Assembly: GCF_051106095.1 (NCBI RefSeq)
Contig: NC_135785.1
Coordinates: 103,912,501-103,976,500, forward strand
Origin: Pogona vitticeps
Lineage: Eukaryota; Chordata; Lepidosauria; Squamata; Agamidae
DNA: 64,000 bases
Reading direction: 5' to 3'
Shown: one piece after another, positions 12,001-24,000 of the stretch
Layout: the number at the start of each line of letters is the position of its first letter
Numbering within the stretch: position 1 is the stretch's first letter
Translations under genes and position numbers: made by a program
The notes under the pieces: generated by a model
What the model was told of the DNA's origin: nothing
Databases searched by the model: none
What the model saw: the letters and a program-made list of their open reading frames with translations, nothing else

Positions 12001-15000
12001 AAATTATTATTTAATTAGGAAGAAAGTCTCCTAAAATATCACATTACATTTCTCTGGTTACTGAGGTTGAAGGCCACCTAGAACATCAATTGGCGCAAAA
12101 TTGGCTGACAAATTCCCCTCAATGCTGTCATGATGTATTTAATGACATCTGTTGATGGAGGGTTAAACTACATTTAAAGTGAAGAATTTTTGCACTTTCT
12201 TTCCTCTTCAACCTGACTTGATTAAATTTAAGGTACAGATTCAACATTCACAGAGGTATGTGTATATCTTGTAGTCTTCCCTAGCTTAGATAGGGTTATG
12301 ATGGAAGGTATTCTTAAATAGTTGGTTTCATATCCTTAAGTAAACTGGTTTGACATTGACATTTCCAAACTTGTGCTAATGCCATTTGTTTTTATCCAAA
12401 TATAAAAGGATAGGGAAGTTAAATGGTCGTAATATATGGAATGAACATAATGCCTCTTTTTCTGATGTCTCCTTCAGAAATTTGATAATGATTTTGAGGT
12501 TTCCCAGCTCTTTGACTGCAATTGGATTGTGGTGAACTGTTCAACTCCAGCCAGTTACTTCCATGTCCTCAGAAGACAGATCTTATTGCCATTTAGGAAG
12601 CCTGTAAGTAGATGAACATTGTTTCAATCACAGGCTTTTTCTGTGTGGTAGGATGAATGATGAAGCCTGTGCTAAAGAAATAATAAAGGCACTTGTTTAC
12701 ATAGTCCATAGGCAGTTTTATATTTTGTGGATTAATCTATGTATAATTTTAATAATTTTATTTTCCTTATTGAAAATGTTTTAGGCTGTTTTTCCCCAGC
12801 AGCTTAGAAAAAATACACTCAAAATCTGTGAGAAAATAATTATATATTTTTTTCAGTGGGTCAGAAATATGAGGAGTGAGGAAATAGTAGTAGTCCAGGA
12901 GTGGAGAAGCTGTAGCCTTCTGGATATTGGCAGACTCTAGTAACCCCTGTCGGTATAGCCATTCATCGGGGTGTTGTGTTGTAGGCTAAAAATCCTGTAT
13001 GAGGAGGACCATAGCTTCCAAAAACTGCTGGTGGAGTTTTTTGTTGCATGTCTTTTCCAAATTAAACACATGCTGTTTCTTTGGGGATAATGGTTTATTA
13101 TTTTTGGCTTCTATGAGAAATTATGGCAGGCTGTGATTTCCAGAAGCTTCTAAAGATAGAGCCCATATCTCCATTGATTCTGTTAGAACTAAGACTCTTA
13201 CCAAATTTGCACTGCTTGTCTCACTATTGCTTGATGCTCTTAGTGTATGTGTTTCATATTGTTCATTGATTTGTTTTGCTTTTATTTTTTTCTTTATTTT
13301 TTATTGTTTATTTCTATTGTTATATATTGCATTAGCCTTACCTGTCTTTAACTACCTGGAGTGGTGTCTTGCACCACTTGAGTGGTATAAAAGTTGAAGA
13401 AATTAATAAGAGGAAATTTTAGACAAGAATATTGTATTCTGGTTCATTTCTATGCACTTTATAGAAGTCAGCATCACTTCCTGCTTATGGTATCGAAACA
13501 TGCTCAGATTTCTCATAATTAATATTTTGCAGCTAATTATCTTCACACCGAAGTCTTTGCTGAGACATCCTGAAGCAAAATCCAGCTTTGATGAAATGCT
13601 ATTAGGTAGGTTCACTTGTAGATATTATTTTTAGAATTTTCAAAACTTTCTTTCCCTTGCTTTCTCTCTGACTGACTTCTTTTCTGAAATTAAATTACCT
13701 TGTGTTGCACAACATTACATTATGCAACTGGGTTTTCCCCTGCAATATGGGAGACAATCAAGATGTCTGACTATAAGCCTTCCATAGCATCTTCTTTCAC
13801 GTCTCCTCCTTTTGCTCTCCCCAGGTCACTAGTGCCCCATTGTTTTTTCGCAGTCAAAAGGGCTGCAGGGTTCTCCTCCTCAAAAGGCCTCCTGTACCTA
13901 GGGTGCATTTTTGTGGCATATTAAAAGAACAATGTTTCCTGCAAACAGAAATCACAGACAAGATTTATAATGAAGTCTTCTTTCCAATCCTGGACCAGCA
14001 GAGGTTTTTGAGTGCAACCCAGTGAAACCTGTTTTGGAGTGTAGGGTAGACAGCAGTCTAGTCTACCAAGAATGTTGCTCTGCTTGGTAGCAGTACAATA
14101 TACAGTAGGTTGCTCAGGGGGCTCAGTCTGACCCTGAGAAAAATGCAGCTTTTGTGGGGTTTTTTAAAATTCTCTCTATATTTATATAAAATCCTGTAAC
14201 TTAGCTAGAGTAGTCCTGTTCAGTCAGTGGGGACTTGTTCAGTCAACTCCTCTTTACCATAGTATGGTAAGTCACAAATGGAGTAGACCCATTTGAATCA
14301 ATGAAACATATGGCAGAGTTGACTCACCAAATCCCTATTGATTCAGTGGTCCTACTCTTATACAACTTACTGTGATAAACAACAGAATATCAGCCAGTGT
14401 GATATAAATTCTATGATTTGTGTTACCTCATGATAATATCTGTCTTAAAATATGAAGGTGGTTCTCCTTTGGCCCAAGTCGTCTTAGTTATCAGGATACA
14501 CCAGTAGATTCAGTAGCATGCTCTATTTTTCTTATGCAGACTATGCAGTTTATGTGTAGAGCACAGCTAATAGTTGCTGTGCCCATATGTTCAGATTCAA
14601 AATGGCCCCATGATCTTCCAGATGAACTTATTTTCAAGTTAGAAATAAATTGATCTAAGCATCTGTGATTCATTCATTCATCAGTTTACAATTTAATTAT
14701 AGGGATAATACATTTAATGACAGTGAAGATAGTATTCAATAACCAGACAGCCAGGGCAACAAGTATGAGAGCCAGTACTGTCATATACTGTCATGTTGCT
14801 TCTGACTTACAGTGACCCCATGCATCAGTAACCTCCAAAAGATCCTATCATTAACAGCCCTGTTCAGTAATTGCAGACTCAAGGCTTTAGCTAGCTTTAT
14901 TAGGTTAATGCATCTTCCATTTAATCTTCCTCTTTTTCTGCTGCCTTCAATTTTTCCATGCATTATTAGAGACCCAATGCATCTCCTTTAAAAGAGGTAA

Positions 15001-18000
15001 CATATTGCTCATTGGCCTGGTCCCAGACAATAATTTGCTGAGTATATTTTGGACCAAGTACAATTTCTGAATGATCTGAAAATGCAGTTCCACACACAAT
15101 GTATGTTGGCAATCTCAAAGCGTTGTTGTCATTAGAGCATGAAAAACTGTGCCCACAATAAACAAAACAACAGAGAACATCGTATGGCCCTTTACACAAT
15201 CCAAATGTGGAAAAGGTGATACCTTTATTTAGACCACTAAAAATCAAATGTTCAATGCAAACTTTTGTGAATACAATTCACTTCCTGGGGCTTAGTGTAG
15301 AAAAACTATGAATGAAAATCCCAAAATGGTAATGGCAGAGATCCACCAGGAATGTTGCTTAAGGTGAGCTGACAGCTGGTTTCAAGCAGTTTGGGGTAAA
15401 TATTTTTAAATGCCTCATCCCTGGTGCTATTTGGTTGGAATTTTCCGCCAGGATGGGAGGTAGCCCCTGATGTTTCCTGCCTCAGAAGGACCACAACTAA
15501 TAATAAACAGTGCTATTTGCCAGAACAGTCACTGGTTTTCCAAAGCCAGGATCTAACTGTACCTCCAAATTTTGAAGCAGATTCCTAAGCAAGAGTGCAT
15601 TTTCACACAGGACAGACTGAACACCACATTTCCTGAATAACATGTGCTAGTCTAATTAATCAAAGGAGGTCCAATACTATGGAGAGGAAGAAATCACAGT
15701 GAACACTGGAAACTGGTTCTTCTTCGTGGCCTCTGTGAATACACACATATGGGTTTAGTCTGCGCCTGCGCTGACATTCTCGGAGCATTCTAGAGCTAAA
15801 AGTAACAATTTTATGGTATGATCCCCCATGAGGCACAAGCTCCTCCCACCCAATATTCCCCTCAGTTCCTTTTTTCCGCCGTGCTGTAAAGTTCTACAGA
15901 GCATAGAGCAATTTCCACAGGGGTTTTTCCCCTTAGCTTATTGATCAATTCCCTCTAAATGGGATTCTTTCCCTTCTCAATTATCTAATCTATGATCCCC
16001 CATGAGTTGTTTTCTTTTTCGCTTGCCAGCTACTTGGCTTACCCCCCTCCCCCACACACACACTTCAACTGTTTGCTTCTTTCTCCTTTCCCGCCTTTTT
16101 CGGCCTACTCATTTTGACTCTCAGGCACATTAATGATTTTCTGCCTGAGTAAGCTACATCTTACCCAGATAGGTGCAGGCCGCAGTAGGGGACCCGACAA
16201 TGCCAAGGAGTCCTTAAAATCGAAGTCTACATCAACAGAGGAATCCTCGCCAGAGGCTAGCGAATTTGCCTCTGAGGAGACGATGTGCCAGCTCTACCTG
16301 CACAGACTTCGGATCGCCTGATAGCCTCTCTGCTCCAACTGGCCATTCAGTGACTGCGCTACCGTCCAGTCCGGCCGTGGCCCTTTTTAGCCCTAGATGA
16401 GGGCGGGCATTTGACGTTCCAGAGTTGGAGCTTAAGTCTCTCTATCTCATGAGGAGAAGAGAGTGAAGAGGAGGCATGTCTCACCACACCCTCTCTATGA
16501 GCAACCATGAGAGAGACTGGTGAATCATCGATGGGGCTTGTTCAAGGGACCCTGCAGGAATTAGGGCTCTGTCGCCCTGTCCCTTGGAGAAGAAGGGCCT
16601 CCTGTTGCCCCGGTCACCTTCCCTGACTGTCAGTGATTCCTCCTGACATGGGAAGCGCCTCTGTGTGTGAGTGCCACACACCAACCCTCCTTTGTGCGCC
16701 TGCTCATGTAGCTGCGAGTTCTGGAGGGAACTGCACACCGAGGCTGTAGATGTGCCAGCAACATATGGTAAGGCTTGGGTTTCTCTTTGGTGATACAATG
16801 GGCCCCTTCATCTCCTGTGGCTAGCCCTGCATGTCAGTGCTTTGCCTGTCTGGGGTAACGCCCTTGGGTGTTTGGTATATTGGGCCTGATTTATCAGAGG
16901 CCTTGTTCACGTGGCTGCTATTTCCAAAACCAGGTGCCGAGGCGAAAGCTTTCTGGCAGCACTTGACAGCCCTAGTTTGCCTCTGAAAGGGGGGGCTGCA
17001 GCAACTCCCACCACTAACCCTGCTAGTCGGTGATATTCCTGCCTGGGGTAGCACCTGCAGGTGGCTGTTAATTTGGCACAAAACAGCCCTCTTTATCAAT
17101 GGGCTCGCTCACAAAGTAGCCTGCGGCCCTGTCTTAGCTGCCAGTGCCTGCATACGCTCATAAGGAAAGGACTCACAAGAGTCCACCCGAGAACCCTGCC
17201 GCTGTCTGGTAAGTCTGGATAATTTTCCTCAGGTAGGTCCTGTCACACTGACAAGGTTGCGTAGGACCAGTCCCTTTTGTTTGGGATAGGAGCTATGAGC
17301 TCTCGGCCACCATCACCATCCCGCTCTACCTGGCATCGTTCTGAGCCATGGGCTATGGACTGCTTTATGCCTCCACATGCGCTTTACAGATGTAGTGCTC
17401 CCTCGAACTCGGCTCCGGCATCATAATGTTTGGAGCCTTGATCAAACCTGCTGTTAACCCATTCAGGTTTGAGACTCACATGAGTCACTGGGGGGTGGAA
17501 GAGTTTCCAACCAATCTTCCTACACCCCTCTCAGTTGTCACAGATGGTCACACTCCTTTACTGTCAACAGATGAGTTCTATGGTCGGCGTTGTTATTTGT
17601 TTTTGGTCGCCGTGTAGCCACGTACTCCTCTGCCATGAGGGCTTATTACCACTTATGGAGTTTTGTTCTGCCCACCCTGCAGGTAGCTCATGTGCACACT
17701 TACAGTTCAGGCCTTCCGCATCACTGGGAGGCACTGTTGCAGGTGCATCATGAGCGCACTGCTGCTCGATACGCCTGAAAACCAGTGTCTAAGCAACTGA
17801 CAGGTTAGGACCTGCCATTTGTTGGTGTATGGCTTTTTAGCCAGAAAAAGGTTGTTATTCTTGATAACCTGTTCAGGCTCTAGAAGGTGACACATTCATT
17901 GTGCTGTAACATCTGCAAGAGCCTGAAGATGTTCCCATCAGCCTATGGCATTCCGGGAACGTTAAAAGCCTCAACCCCAAAGTTACCAGCCGCCACCCCT

Positions 18001-21000
18001 AGACATGTGGGGAGGCAGTGCCTTGACCGGCAGAACTGCTGGTAGGACTGCAAACTGAGCGGGCTCTTTACTTCTCTGTTGTTGACCAGTCAGTCTGTTT
18101 GACTTCTTTCTATTGTAGCTACCAGCTTTGCCACTATCTTCAATGTACATTGAACCCATTAGGATCGACCTCAACATGGAAAAGATTTTTGTTCTTTTTC
18201 TCTACCATACAACACTTTGGCAGGAAAAGATGCTTTCCAAAATCCAAACCATCTCGTGTCAAGGCCCATTATAATCGAGCACGACCGGTCCTGGCTTCGA
18301 ATCTGCCAATTCTGGACATAAGCTCAGATCTCACTCCTTGAACGAATCTCCCTCCAATATGATGTGATCCATTATCATCCTCTGTCACCTTCAGTGTGCT
18401 TCTTTTCATTCGCACAGCTCACTTCTCGGTTCACCGCATCCCGTCTATTGGAAATGGAGGAACCGCCTTTTCCAGACCCAGCCATCATTTAGCTGAGCAC
18501 TTACACTAACTATGCTGAAGCTAATAAAGGATGCTTGCACCAAGCCACTTCCTATTAAAGATCTAGGAAGAATGTATCACAGGTACAAGGTACGAGGAAA
18601 TGACATAGAAATTTTGGGATGACTCCAGTCCCATTTCTATCATCGTAGAACAAATTTATCCAAAACAAGAAATGATTTCCCTGAAACCTACTAATAAGAA
18701 TACGGAAACATTGATGTCTTTGGCAGGGAGACTTATTCCCTTCATTCACTTCTGCTCCATGTGGCCAGCTATCAATCACAATAGGCGCCTACCTGGAGCA
18801 ATTTTGGTCTCAAATTCTACCTCTCTTGAAATCCATTAAAACAGAGCTTAGAAATTCTTGCTCTGAGACCACGACTCTAGCAAAGCAACACAGGATTGCT
18901 GCTTGACATGCAAAGGGCTTCAACTACTGTCGCATCCTTACTATCTATAGAAGGCTCACCTAGTCACGATCCACTGGCTCATCAAGGACACATAGGACAG
19001 AATTGAATGTCTTCCATTACATGGTACCAGTCTCTTCAGTCTTCGACTGGTGACACTAGAAATATTATTATTTACACAGAATAGGAAAACAGCTAAATTA
19101 TATATGGGCCGACAGTCCTTTCATCCCTCTTTCAGTTCTACCCATAGTCCTTTCAACCATATCTGGAGTTTCAGCCTCCCAGACATTTCAGTTCATACAA
19201 GACTGTCACCACATCTCTCAAGGTTACGTTATATAATTGTCTTTGTAACATTAGACTCACTCTTTTTGTCTATATCCTCCAGGAAGAGACCTCTGCCTCC
19301 TGGGCAAACATGCCATAATCCAAGTTCCTACATCTGGCTTATGCATGGCTTCTACTTCTGTGCTATTATATACATAGAAAGGACGGAGGCATCCGTCCCA
19401 TCCTTGGTCTCAGAAATCTTTTCATGTGTATTCTACCGCAAGTTTCAGATTCCAGCCTCAACACTATTATCTAATCAGTAATTCCTAAGGTTTCACTGCC
19501 ATTCAATTTTTCAACATTTGCAAGGTCTTTCAGATGGTACAGGACATCAGTTTGATAATAACCTTCCCCTGCGAGATATGGACATCTACCTGTACTGGTA
19601 CCATAGTGTATGTTTTTCTTTAAAAAAAAAAAATTATTATTACTAGCAATCATCTCCCCAAATTCATGACCTCCACGGCTTCAGTGCTAAAGCAATCCAG
19701 ACTCAGCCTCGAACCACTCCAATAGTGGTATCTTTTCCTTTTGACCAACTAGAGGATCCCTAATCCAAGTAACTGCAAATTCGGTTCTATCACCATTGGA
19801 AAGTATCAACCTTCAATGTATTCACTGGGGTCCGTACGCCGACTACAGGTTTTATTGCTCCTGTGCAGGTGCGGACGGAAACACTGTTGGGGACATATTC
19901 ATATGGCAGTGGACAGGGAATTTGCCATAACTCTTCCCTCCGATACATTTCATTCTACGGAGAATCTTCCATCACCATCATTCCTAAAATGTGATCCAAA
20001 TACCTCCTTGAGGTACTTGGTCCTAGTTCGCCTGTCTCAGATCGATATAGACAGACACATGTCAGTTCCCTCTGGTTCCTCACCTCCTAACTTCCATGAA
20101 CTTGGCAACCTGGGAAATACTCCCACTTTGGCATCAGTGCTCGATCGAGCTCAAAAACCATGAACTCGATGTCGATGTGTAAATAAATAAATCTTTATTA
20201 AATATACTGAAACAAAGAATTACCTTACCAACTTTCTTAGAAACTGTTGCCTACTTGGCTTTCTGTTTATGCTTTAAAATGTTATATATCTGCTATTGTT
20301 GCACATTAACCAGATTATTCTGGTAGGTAGGACTTTTGTCTCACTCTAGGGTCAAACATCTTTTCACAGGACTCAGTACCATCCGTCCTCCATGTAAACA
20401 CATTGTTCCTCAATGGTCTATAGATTTCTAAATTCACTCATGTGCCCGCCATTCGAGCCCATTTTCTCTTCAAATGCCAAATTACTTACTTTGAACAGCC
20501 TTCATAGTGGCTGTCATATCTGCCAAGGGAACGCGCGAAATAGCTGGATTGTGATTTGATCCACCTGTTATTCAATTTTCCTGATAAAGTGACTTCCTAC
20601 TTTAATGTCTCATTCCTGACATATTCGACTAATTTTCATGTTTATCTATGCTTCATCTTACCATCATCTTCTTTAGAGCACATGCTCCACAATATTTATG
20701 TAAGATGCTCACCAGCGTTTTCTCTGGACACTACCAGAGCTTCTAAACAGATGACAGGCTCTTTTGATGCTTTCATTCTTTTCATTTCAAAAGTCCAGTT
20801 TCTTCCTATCCATCTCTAGATCGATGGTCCAGGCTGTATCTATGGCTTGCCAGCAGTCAGACGAGTCACCGTCTAATTAGCTTTAGCCTCGCTCCACGGA
20901 GTGCTGTCTACCTCGGCTGCATCCAGAGTAGAATCGAGACTCTCGACATCTACCGTGCACCAATATGATCCATGCCATCTACCTTTGCAGAGCAATACTG

Positions 21001-24000
21001 GCTACACGTAGGTACATGCAATACCACTGGATTTGGCAGAAATGTGATGCCATCCTTCCTACCGTGACGTCCCACCTGCCAATAAGTAAGCTTGCCAGTC
21101 ACCCATATGTGTGTATTCACAGAGGCCACGAAGAAGAAAGAAAGGTTACTTACCTGTAACCATGGTTCTTCGAGTGGACCTCTGTGAATTCACACTACCC
21201 ACCCATCCTCCCCTCTGTCGTCACGGGTATCTTATTGTTGTATAACTCTCATGCCCGGCGGACAAATTGCAGGAACTGAGGGGAATCTTGGGTGGGAGGA
21301 GCTTGTGCCTCATGGGGGATCATACCATAAAATTGTTACTTTTAGCTCTAGAATGCTCCGAGAATGTCAGCGCAGGCGCAGACTAAACCCATATGTGTGA
21401 ATTCACAGAGGTCCACTCGAAGAACCATGGTTACAGGTAAGTAACCTTTCTTTTTTCATTGTTTACTACAACTCCACTTGACCTAAGTCTGACTTTCAAC
21501 AGACCATGAATAGACAATGTCCCTTGGAGTAAAACATTTGTGTTGTATATCTAGGGACCAGATTTAGGCGTATGATTCCTGAGGAAGGACCCCCAGCTGA
21601 AAGTCCTAGTGAGGTAAAACGAGTGATTTTCTGCACTGGGAAGGTTTACTATGACCTTGTTAAAGAAAGGAAGAACCAGGATTTGGAGAAAGAGGTGGCT
21701 ATAACCAGATTGGAACAGGTAAGAGTGACAATTTTGTTATCTAACTTGTGCATGCCAATGAGGGACAGGTTTCCATGTTTTGAGAATTAACAGTCATAGC
21801 CCTTTTATGTTAATAAGAATGGCAAAGGTATTTGCATAGTGCCATAGGAAATTTAATAACATGACAGTATTGTTTAACCAAAATAAGGGGCATTTAGTAA
21901 CTGGAGCATAAGACTGTGAAACAGGCTACCTTGATTGAAATCTTACCTGACAGAATTGGAAAAACATTTCTCCCTTGTTCATGAAATAAGGATAATATTT
22001 ATTGGTCTACTATCTCAAAGGGGATATTCTGATGCTGCTGCCTCCACATGATGGTGAAATGGTGCCATTTCCTTCATTTAGAAATTATAAACTAGAATGT
22101 GTATTGACTATAATGTATAGTTGATCTGAAAATGATTCTCTTCTGCTTTCATTCTGCCTCCTAATGTTAACAGATAATGTACTGTAAACTGGAATTGTTT
22201 TTGGCTTTGCTTGTGAAAATGTCCTGAAGATTCTCACATACTCTGCCATATACTTTGTTCAAAGCTGTTGTGGCAGAGTTTTGATTCCTTTTGATGTCAG
22301 CAAGGGGTCATCTAAGTCTAAACCAACAATAAGATTTCTTGCACTGAAGTAGAGGTTGAACACGTGCTGATGGTTTCTGCTTTTGGTCATTGGTGTGACT
22401 TGTAACAAGGGAGAGAAAAGTAGCATTTACCTTTAGATCAGGATACTCTGGGATACATTCCCAGTTTGGAATGTACCGTAATCTACATACAAAATTACTA
22501 CTTTTTCAAGAAGTATCACACATGCTAGCAGTTAGCTATGTATTTCCAGTCTGTGTCTGCTTTGCATGTGTCCCTTCATAAGGTCATTAATTTAAAGGAT
22601 TGCTGTTTAAAAAAATCCACAAGAAAGAATAAATTGAAATACGTGTTTTAACAAAACTTGTCACAACGTGCCCATATCTAAATATATTTTATCATACAAT
22701 ATACTGTACATTTTGGGTTTTTTAAATTAAGAATTGTATCATAATATTTGGAGTAGTGCAAAATCAGAAAGATAATTGTGTTCCAATTTATGTACTTGTC
22801 TGGAACATTCATCTCATGTTGATTAGTTTTGAAACAGAGCAAACAAAACTCTTGAAGATTTCAGAAACAACATGTACTTTTGAGAGCCAAGATATATTTG
22901 TTGCACTCTATTGACATATATGTATTTCAGAATTCTTTACATTTTTCTCTAGATCTCCCCTTTCCCTTTTGATTTGCTCAAAGAGGAAATTGAGAAGTAT
23001 GCCAAAGCTGATCTTTTGTGGTGTCAAGAAGAACACAAGAATATGGGATTTTATGATTATGTCAAGCCTCGTTTCCGTACCATTGTGAACCATACTCGAC
23101 CTATATGGTAAAGTGCTTGCATTGTTCTTCTTTCCATGTGGAACAGCTTTGGTTTTTTGGATTTTTGTGCAGTGCCAAGAAGCATCCCAAGATTTAGATT
23201 TTGGAGAGAAGGCATTGATTTTTCCATCTGTGCTTCCCGAACAAGCCAGCATTCTGACTTTTGAGTAGCAGTGGTTTCAGAAGTAGCTTTATCCAAAGTA
23301 TGGGATTCTGGACCTTGGACAATGGTTCTCTGTCTTTTTCGGATTATTGAGAAGAGTAGCTATGTTAGTTTGTTGCAGAGAAAGCAATAAAGAGTCTTGG
23401 GGTGTTTTAAATACTAAAACACACAGATCTTGACATACCATAGGACCACCTTGTCTGCGGGATCAGTACCTTGAGTTTCACTTATTGACTGCCTGAAAAT
23501 ATTAAATGGCACCCCCTGAAATTTGTGTTTCCAAGGTTTATTACCAAAATTGGCCACAAGAGGGAGCGAGAGACTATGCTATATATATATATACAGTGGT
23601 GCCTCGCATAACGAGCGTACCGTTTAACGACGAATCCGCATAGCGATCTATTTTTTTAGATCGTTAATGCGATTGCATTGCGATGTTTTAATGGGTAAAA
23701 CATCGCATTGCGATGATCGCTAAGCGTTTCGCTTACCGATCTTCGCATTGCGATGTTCCTAGAACAGCTAATCGGTGGTTCCAAAATGGCCGCCAGGTGC
23801 CCAAAATGGCCACCGCAAGTGTTTTCGCGCCCTACCCTCGCTTACCGAGGGCGCAAAAATGGCGGCGCTATGGAGGAACTTCGCTGAACGGTGAGTTTGG
23901 GCCCCATAGGAACGCATTAAACGAAGTTTAATGCGTTCCTATGGCTTTTTCCATTCCGTTTAGCGATGTTTCCTCATAGCGACGATTAATCCGGAACGGA

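Larger units (their letters stand above)
15717..21452 (+). mobile_element. DIRS-type tyrosine-recombinase retroelement, near full length, broken
   Basis: The element is about 5.7 kb with inverted terminal repeats (about 15717-15886 and 21250-21452) and an internal complementary region (21102-21195), the classic DIRS arrangement. No target-site duplication is seen, as expected for tyrosine-recombinase integration. Parts in plus-strand order: a presumed gag-like region about 16.1-18.9 kb, a reverse-transcriptase/RNase H region about 19.0-20.2 kb (an RT-like [11 protein letters not shown] block near 19385), and a tyrosine-recombinase region about 20.4-21.05 kb ([12 protein letters not shown] near 20510). 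The coding region is broken in many places, so this is a fossil. The terminal repeats differ at only a few sites outside the right-end extension, suggesting a fairly young insertion. Position and family are well supported; the inner domain borders are approximate. Confidence 0.85.
13606..21554 (+). other. OGDHL 7.95-kb intron, mostly a DIRS-type element
   Basis: This is the largest complete OGDHL intron in the window. About 5.7 kb of it is one DIRS-type retroelement (15717-21452). It also holds a palindromic MITE (14186-14396) and a small RTE/Bov-B-like fragment (14786-14963). The stretches 13606-14185 and 14964-15716 have no recognisable content. Confidence 0.85.
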
